37,650 nt of DNA from Flavobacteriales bacterium (GTDB lineage: Bacteria; Bacteroidota; Bacteroidia; Flavobacteriales_F; PHOS-HE28): contig JAEUSV010000019.1 in NCBI GenBank assembly GCA_016788485.1, forward strand, positions 1 through 37,650. Direction: 5' to 3'. Below, one piece after another: positions 33,080 through 37,650 of the stretch. The notes beneath the pieces were generated by a model. That model worked only from the letters and a program-made list of their open reading frames with translations. It was not told the origin of the DNA and did not search any database. Made by a program: the position numbers and the translations under genes. Each line of letters opens with the position of its first letter. The first letter of the stretch is position 1.

Positions 33080-34045
33080 TCAGGAACGCTGTTGGGCGGC
33101 CAGCCAGGCGTGGAAATGGCGCAGGCCTTCGGCGAGCGGCGTGGCCGGCTTGAAGCCCAGGTCGCGGCCCGCCTTGGTCACATCGGCGAAGGTGCGCGGC
33201 ACATCGCCCGGCTGTTCGGGCCGCACCTCGATCACGGCCTTGCGCCCCGCTTCGTGCTCCACGGCGGCGATCAGTTCGGCCAGCGACACCGTGCCCGAGT
33301 TGCCGAGGTTGTACACCTCGTAGCCGCTGCCCGCCGTGCGTTCCATGGCCGCGCGCACGCCGGCGATGATGTCGCCGATGTAGGTGTAGTCGCGCCGGGT
33401 GCTGCCATCACCGAACTGCTGGATCGGCGTGCCGGCGAGCACCTTGCGGAAGAACTGGTGGATCGCCAGGTCGGGCCGCTGGCGGGGGCCGTACACGGTG
33501 AAGAACCGCAGCACCGTGGTGTGCAGGCCATGGAGCCGTGCATGCACCTGTGCGAACTGCTCCGCGGCGAGCTTGGAGGCGGCATAGGGGCTGATGGGCA
33601 CCAGGGCGGTCTCGGTCTCCTTCCAGGGCACGTTCGGGTTCTCGCCGTACACGCTGCTCGAGCTGGCGAGGATGAACCGCTTCACGCCGGTGCGGCGCGC
33701 GAGCTCGAGCAGCCGCAAGGTGCCGGTGACGTTCACGCGGTGGTAGCCGACCGGATCGGCGATGCTGGGACGCACGCCGGCCTTCGCAGCGATGTGCACG
33801 ATCAGGTCGAAGGGGTCGTTGCCGAGCCGCTCCTCCAGGTCCGCATCGAGCAGGTCTGCCTCCACCAGGCGGAAGCGGGGATCTGCGCGGTGCGCTGCGA
33901 TGTTCGCCTCCTTCACCGCCCGGTCGTAGTACCCATCGAAGTTGTCGAGCACGGTGACGCGCCACCCCTGCTCGCCGAGCAGGCGGTCGACCAAGTGGCT
34001 GCCGATGAAGCCCGCGCCACCCGTGATGAGCACATGTCCGGCCAT
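33080..34045 (-). CDS. NAD-dependent nucleotide-sugar epimerase (UDP-glucuronate 4-epimerase-like SDR)
   Basis: A 321-residue extended SDR. Rossmann motif GGAGFIG at residues 9-15, HIAAKAGVRPSIADP, SSSSVYG at 128-134, the YAASK pair (Tyr154/Lys158), RFFTVYGPRQRPDLAIHQF and GDGSTRRDYTYIGDI. The RPDLAIHQF and AGVRPS signatures resemble UDP-glucuronate 4-epimerases, which make UDP-galacturonate for surface glycans; UDP-glucose 4-epimerase or another specificity is possible. The ATG at 34045 is preferred to an in-frame TTG at 34063 that lies inside the promoter box. Paralogous in fold, not in detail, to the SDR at 18066, which has GFIP rather than GFIG. Confidence 0.88.
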   Translation of the reverse strand: MAGHVLITGGAGFIGSHLVDRLLGEQGWRVTVLDNFDGYYDRAVKEANIAAHRADPRFRLVEADLLDADLEERLGNDPFDLIVHIAAKAGVRPSIADPVGYHRVNVTGTLRLLELARRTGVKRFILASSSSVYGENPNVPWKETETALVPISPYAASKLAAEQFAQVHARLHGLHTTVLRFFTVYGPRQRPDLAIHQFFRKVLAGTPIQQFGDGSTRRDYTYIGDIIAGVRAAMERTAGSGYEVYNLGNSGTVSLAELIAAVEHEAGRKAVIEVRPEQPGDVPRTFADVTKAGRDLGFKPATPLAEGLRHFHAWLAAQQRS

Positions 34046-34060
34046 GGTACCGAAGGGCGG

Positions 34061-34068
34061 CAAAGCTA
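34061..34068 (-). promoter_or_regulatory. -7 box TAGCTTTG for the epimerase gene
   Basis: Minus-strand exact TAnnTTTG match, 15 nt before the ATG at 34045. Faces away from the TACCTTTG box at 34103. Confidence 0.55.
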
Positions 34069-34102
34069 ACCGGATCGGCCCAAGCGCTGCCGACCCTCCG
34101 CC

Positions 34103-34110
34103 TACCTTTG
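34103..34110 (+). promoter_or_regulatory. -7 box TACCTTTG for the glycosyltransferase-ligase operon
   Basis: Exact TAnnTTTG match, 7 nt before the ATG at 34118. No TTG at the usual -33 spacing. Confidence 0.55.
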
Positions 34111-34117
34111 GCCGCCC

Positions 34118-35404
34118 ATGGCCGAACGCCCGCCGATCCTGCTCATCTGCGCCACCTTCCCGCCCTGCAAAGGGATCGGAGGACGGCGCTGGGCGAAGTA
34201 CGCCAAGGCCCTAGCGGCACGCGGGCATACGGTGCACGTAGTGCACGCCGCCTGTGGCCCCGACCAGCTCGGTTCGCTGTGGACCAGCGATGTGGAGCAC
34301 CCGCGCATCGTGCGGCATGCACTGCCTCCGCGTTACCCGGCCGTGCTGGCGAAGCGCCCGCTGCGGACCTTGGGCGAGAAACTGGCCTACCGGTTCTGGC
34401 GCGCCGTGCTTCCCCGCCTGGTGAAGGGCAACTGGCTCGACCGTGCAGTGCGGTGGCGCGGCACGCTGGTACCGGCCTGTGCGCGGCTCATCGAGCAGCA
34501 CGGCATCCGGCACGTGATCGCATCGGGCGCCCCGTTCCACCTGCTGGCGCATGCGCTCACGCTCAAGGAGCGCTTCCCCGGGCTGCGGCTCACAGCCGAC
34601 CTGCGCGATCCGTGGACCTGGGGCGACACCTACGGCATCCAGCGGCTTCCGGCCGATCGCCTGGCCCATGAGCGTGCGCTCGAGCGCCGCGTGGTGCTGG
34701 GCGCCGACCTCGTGATCGCGCCAGGCGAAGCCATGACCAGCCACCTGCGCAAGGCCTATCCCGAAGCGGCGCAGCGGATCGCGCTGGTCCCCCATCCGGT
34801 GGACCCGGACGACCTGCGGATCGATGCACCGCTGCCCAAGGACGGCCTGTTCCGGATGCTGTATGCGGGCGGCCTATACGACACCGGCCGGTTCCGCGCA
34901 CAGCTCGACCGGGTGATCGCCGTGTTCAAGCGGCTGCGCACCGAAGATCCCGCATGCGCCGCCCGCTGCCGCTACGATGTGTACGTGCTCGGCGACGACG
35001 CGGCCCCGTGGAACCAGCGCATCGCCGAGGCCGGCCTGGCCGACCTCATCCGCTTCCACCCGCCCCTGCCTTCCCGGGCGCTGCATGCCGAAGTGCAACG
35101 CGCCGACGTGGTGCTGTTGATGCCGCCTCCGGAGAAGAAGGAGTTCATATCCACCAAGTTCAGCGAGCTCTTCCACCTGCGTGCGCCCCTGCTGTACATC
35201 GGCGAGCACGGCGCGCTGGCGAAAGCCATCACCACCGGCGGCCATGGCCTGTGCATCGGGTCGGACGAGCTTGAACCCGTGCTGCTCGCGGTGCTGCGGG
35301 GCGAACGCGTGGTGCGCAGCACGGCCACCGGCGACAGCGATGCCAACCTGCTGGCACCCTCGTGCGAGCAGCTCTGCGCCTTGCTCTTCCCGCCCAACCC
35401 ATGA
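34118..35404 (+). CDS. Glycosyltransferase (GT4-like)
   Basis: A 428-residue cytoplasmic GT-B protein. The N-terminal ILLICATFPPCKGIGGRRWAKYAKALAARGHTVHVV is the Rossmann start with a glycine-rich acceptor loop, as in GT4 enzymes. LTADLRDPWTWGD and ADLVIAPGEAMTSHL lead to the second domain with FRMLYAGGLYDTGRF and a donor region PPPEKKEFISTKFSELFHLRAPLLYIGEHGALAKAI, where the usual EX7E is altered (KFSELFHLRAP). The sugar specificity is unknown. First gene of a plus-strand operon; its stop overlaps the next start (ATGA). Confidence 0.83.
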   Translation: MAERPPILLICATFPPCKGIGGRRWAKYAKALAARGHTVHVVHAACGPDQLGSLWTSDVEHPRIVRHALPPRYPAVLAKRPLRTLGEKLAYRFWRAVLPRLVKGNWLDRAVRWRGTLVPACARLIEQHGIRHVIASGAPFHLLAHALTLKERFPGLRLTADLRDPWTWGDTYGIQRLPADRLAHERALERRVVLGADLVIAPGEAMTSHLRKAYPEAAQRIALVPHPVDPDDLRIDAPLPKDGLFRMLYAGGLYDTGRFRAQLDRVIAVFKRLRTEDPACAARCRYDVYVLGDDAAPWNQRIAEAGLADLIRFHPPLPSRALHAEVQRADVVLLMPPPEKKEFISTKFSELFHLRAPLLYIGEHGALAKAITTGGHGLCIGSDELEPVLLAVLRGERVVRSTATGDSDANLLAPSCEQLCALLFPPNP

Positions 35405-36924
35405 GCACCGTGGCGGACCTGTGGACGCTCTTCGCACGCAGCGCTGACGCCGCGCCGCACCAGGCCGCGTTGGAGGTGGATGGCCGGGTGTGGAGCTATG
35501 CCGAACTGAACGCCCTGGCCCGCAGGACGGCATACGCCCTCACCGGTGCCGGCGCGAAGCCCGGAAGCCCGGTCGGCCTCTGGGCCACGCGCGATGCCTC
35601 CACCTATGCAGCGTTGCTGGGCATCCTGCACGCGGGATGCGCCTATGTGCCAATGCACCCCGGCTGGCCCGCCGAACGGCTGCGGCACATCGCGCGCTGC
35701 ACCGGGTTCGCCCAGGTGGTGGTGCCCCCACATCTTGACCCGTCCCGTGATGCCTTGCTGGAGGCCGCTGCTCCGAACACCAAGCGTATCCCCGTGCCCT
35801 TCGATGCGACCGGGTCGATCCCGGATACCGCTCCGCACCGCGGCGATCCGGCCTACATCCTCTTCACCTCGGGGAGCACCGGTGTGCCCAAGGGCGTGGC
35901 GGTCTCCCATGCCAACGTGCTCGCCTATGTGGCGCATGCGGCATCATTGATCGACGCGCGCAGCACCGACCGCTTCTCGCAGACCTTCGAGCTCACCTTC
36001 GACCTCAGCGTGCACGACCTCTTCGTATGCTGGGCGGCAGGGGCCACGCTCGTGGTGCCCACGCGGGATGACCTGCTCCGTCCTGCGCAGTACATCCGTG
36101 CGCAGCGCATCACGCAATGGTTCGCCGTGCCGAGCCTGGCCGTGCTCATACATCGTCAGCGCAGCTTGAAGGACGGCGCCTTCCCCAGCCTGCGGTGCAG
36201 CGCCTTCTGTGGCGAGCCGCTGGCCGAGACCATCGCGCGCAGCTGGAGCGCGTCCTGCGCAGGTGGCCGGGTCATCAACCTCTACGGTCCCACCGAGACC
36301 ACCATCGCCATCACGGCCTACGAACTGCCGCAGGGCGATGCCCGCAGCCACCATGGCGTGCTGGCGATCGGCCGTCCCTTCCCGCATGCGACGATCGCGG
36401 TGGTCGACGCGGAGGACCATGAAGCGGAGGAGGGCGAGCTGCTGTTGCGCGGGCCGCAGGTGGCCATGGGCTATTGGAACGACCCTGAGCGGACCGCGGC
36501 CTCTTTCGTGCAACGCGCAGGCGATGGTCCGTGGTACCGCACCGGCGACCGGGTGCGGCGCGGGGCCGATGGCGACCTGCTGTTCCTGGGGCGGATGGAC
36601 CAGCAGGTGAAGGTGCGCGGCTACCGCATCGAGCTCGAGGAGGTGGACCAGGCGTTGCGCACCACCAGCGGTGCCGCGTTCGCGCACACCATCGCGCACC
36701 CCGTGGTGGACGGTGTGGCCACCGGGCTGGTCGCCTTCCTGCCCGCCCCGGCGACGATCCCGGCAGAAGATCTGCGCGCCCGGCTTGGCCGGCTGCTGCC
36801 CGATCACATGGTGCCTGCGCGCTTCCTCTTCATCGACAAGGTTCCCACCACCACCAGCGGCAAGGTGGACCTGCAGGCGCTTGCCATGCGCGCGGCACAA
36901 GGGCCATCGGACGGGGCGCGGTAA
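35401..36924 (+). CDS. DltA-like amino-acid adenylating ligase
   Basis: A 507-residue AMP-forming ligase of the adenylation-domain family, which activates an acid with ATP and loads it on a carrier protein. Core motifs: P-loop FTSGSTGVPKGV (~155-166), FDLSVHDLFVCWAAGATLV, FCGEPL with Cys270, NLYGPTETT (Tyr295), WYRTGDRV, GRMDQQVKVRGYRIELEEVD and the C-terminal catalytic Lys488 in TTTSGKVD. FDLSVxDLF, the FCGE context and NxYGPTExT resemble DltA (D-alanine-carrier ligase) more than NRPS modules, and the gene is stand-alone and of DltA length. The Cys in FCGE corresponds, by my reading, to the Cys near the D-Ala side chain in DltA. Substrate identity is therefore a hypothesis. A carrier-protein gene follows 11 nt later. 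Confidence 0.88.
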   Translation: MSTVADLWTLFARSADAAPHQAALEVDGRVWSYAELNALARRTAYALTGAGAKPGSPVGLWATRDASTYAALLGILHAGCAYVPMHPGWPAERLRHIARCTGFAQVVVPPHLDPSRDALLEAAAPNTKRIPVPFDATGSIPDTAPHRGDPAYILFTSGSTGVPKGVAVSHANVLAYVAHAASLIDARSTDRFSQTFELTFDLSVHDLFVCWAAGATLVVPTRDDLLRPAQYIRAQRITQWFAVPSLAVLIHRQRSLKDGAFPSLRCSAFCGEPLAETIARSWSASCAGGRVINLYGPTETTIAITAYELPQGDARSHHGVLAIGRPFPHATIAVVDAEDHEAEEGELLLRGPQVAMGYWNDPERTAASFVQRAGDGPWYRTGDRVRRGADGDLLFLGRMDQQVKVRGYRIELEEVDQALRTTSGAAFAHTIAHPVVDGVATGLVAFLPAPATIPAEDLRARLGRLLPDHMVPARFLFIDKVPTTTSGKVDLQALAMRAAQGPSDGAR

Positions 36925-36935
36925 CTTGGCCCGCC

Positions 36936-37196
36936 ATGAGCGGCCCTACCATCCACCAATGCATCCGCCGGCTCCTCGACGAGCGGCTTGCGGCCATGGG
37001 CCTTGCTCCCGGGGATGTGGGCGACAGCATGAGCCTGACGCAGAGCGGCGTGCTCGATTCGTTCGCGCTCATGGAGCTCCTCGCACGGATCGAGGGGGAA
37101 CTGGGGGTGCAGCTCGACCTCGATGCGCTTTCCGTGGAGGAGTTCACCACCGTACGCGGCCTGGCCCGCGCCTTCGAAAAGGCCGGAGCATCATGA
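36936..37196 (+). CDS. Acyl/peptidyl carrier protein
   Basis: An 86-residue carrier protein. GVLDSFALMELLARIEGEL holds the phosphopantetheine attachment Ser42 in a DSFxxxE setting, close to the DltC/PCP type (LDSF) rather than the DSLD-E of fatty-acid ACP. LDALSVEEFTTVRGLARAF is the usual third and fourth helix. It follows the adenylating ligase by 11 nt and overlaps the GNAT gene by ATGA, so it is the likely acceptor of the ligase product. Confidence 0.9.
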   Translation: MSGPTIHQCIRRLLDERLAAMGLAPGDVGDSMSLTQSGVLDSFALMELLARIEGELGVQLDLDALSVEEFTTVRGLARAFEKAGAS

Positions 37197-37650
37197 TCAC
37201 CGTGAGGCCATACGCCCCCGGTGACCAGGCCGATCATGCGCTGGAAGGGCTCTTCACAGCCTTATACGCGCACCTGGACAAGCTCGGGCTCGGCACACCG
37301 CTCGTGCATGACGGCGCACGCCTCTGGCTCCGGGCCATCACACCCATGCTCGGCAAGCTCACCTTCGTGCATCTCGCATGGGAGGGCACGCACGCCTGCG
37401 GGTTCGTGGCCGGCACCTTGCGCACGCTTCCGGCGCACCTGGGCGGCCGTCGGGTGGGCGCGCTCACGCACATCCACGTCACCGAGGCCCTGCGCGGGCG
37501 CGGCGTGGGCAGGCAGCTGCACGATGCCCTGCAGGAGAGCTTCCGGGCGAAGGGCGTGGACCTGATGGAGACCGATGCCTTGGTGCATAACGCGGCCAGC
37601 CGGGCCTTCTTCGCCGGCCTCGGGTTCAGGGAGGACCATGTGATCCTGCG
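37193..37650 (+). CDS. GNAT-family acetyltransferase, 3' end outside window
   Basis: About 152 codons from the ATG that overlaps the carrier-protein stop; the frame is open to the window edge. ITVRPYAPGDQ starts a GNAT fold; LTHIHVTEALRGRGVGRQLHDAL contains the acetyl-CoA pyrophosphate loop RGRGVG, and NAASRAFFAGLGFRED is the usual motif B and beta 6-7 region. GNAT enzymes acetylate amines, here perhaps an amino group on the carrier-bound acid or on a sugar. It is almost complete; probably only the last strand is missing. Confidence 0.87.
   Translation, partial: MITVRPYAPGDQADHALEGLFTALYAHLDKLGLGTPLVHDGARLWLRAITPMLGKLTFVHLAWEGTHACGFVAGTLRTLPAHLGGRRVGALTHIHVTEALRGRGVGRQLHDALQESFRAKGVDLMETDALVHNAASRAFFAGLGFREDHVIL

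Noticed and set aside
29594..37650. A complete, single Dlt operon
   Set aside because: The MBOAT-SGNH and ligase-carrier pairs lie in two separate transcription units with minus-strand genes between them; a functional link is a hypothesis, not an operon.

Overview
The window looks like chromosomal DNA of a high-GC member of the Bacteroidota, most likely a Flavobacteriales-type environmental lineage. Three things point there. Two secreted proteins carry type IX secretion (T9SS) C-terminal signals, one type A and one gliding-motility (CHU_C, type B). There are families common in this phylum: DUF4412, DUF6089, TIGR02757, and a lipoprotein with a flavobacterial surface-export motif. Many genes are preceded by a TAnnTTYG element resembling the Bacteroidota -7 box TAnnTTTG. 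No rRNA, tRNA, CRISPR array, integrase or insertion sequence was seen. Coding density is very high, no gap between genes exceeds about 135 bases, and many genes are joined by ATGA overlaps.

Left part (1-16.1 kb): core metabolism mixed with exported proteins. sucC (minus strand, cut by the left edge, one apparent -1 frameshift) diverges from lolD. lolD is followed by a run of exported proteins: a 769-residue protein that I read as three divergent copies of a DUF4412-like module, a single-module DUF4412 protein, two barrel-like envelope proteins and a lipoprotein; a TIGR02757 gene ends the run. On the minus strand lie an FG-GAP/T9SS protein, guaB, a CHU_C-type adhesin-like protein and a nitronate monooxygenase-like enzyme. 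A DUF6089 outer-membrane protein then ends at a strong hairpin terminator.

Right part (16.1-37.65 kb): a cell-surface glycan and envelope-modification locus. The minus-strand block, in transcription order, is a DUF4956-like membrane protein, a CotH-family kinase, an O-antigen-ligase/polymerase-like protein, a second CotH-like protein with a probable beta-helix tail, a metallophosphoesterase-like protein, a UDP-glucuronate-decarboxylase-like SDR and an AsnB-type amidotransferase. Diverging from it is a translationally coupled plus-strand cassette of four secreted proteins. Three of these are paralogues with an eight-cysteine C-terminal domain. They run directly into an MBOAT O-acyltransferase and its SGNH-type partner. 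After a minus-strand pair (glycosyltransferase and epimerase), a last plus-strand operon holds a glycosyltransferase, a DltA-like adenylating ligase, a carrier protein and a GNAT acetyltransferase cut by the right edge.

Two candidate systems stand out. One is a split Dlt-like acylation pathway in a Gram-negative-type genome (ligase + carrier protein + MBOAT + SGNH partner), closely associated with the three eight-cysteine secreted paralogues. The other is a surface phosphorylation cluster with two CotH-type kinases and a degenerate phosphoesterase. Both readings come from gene content and motifs only.
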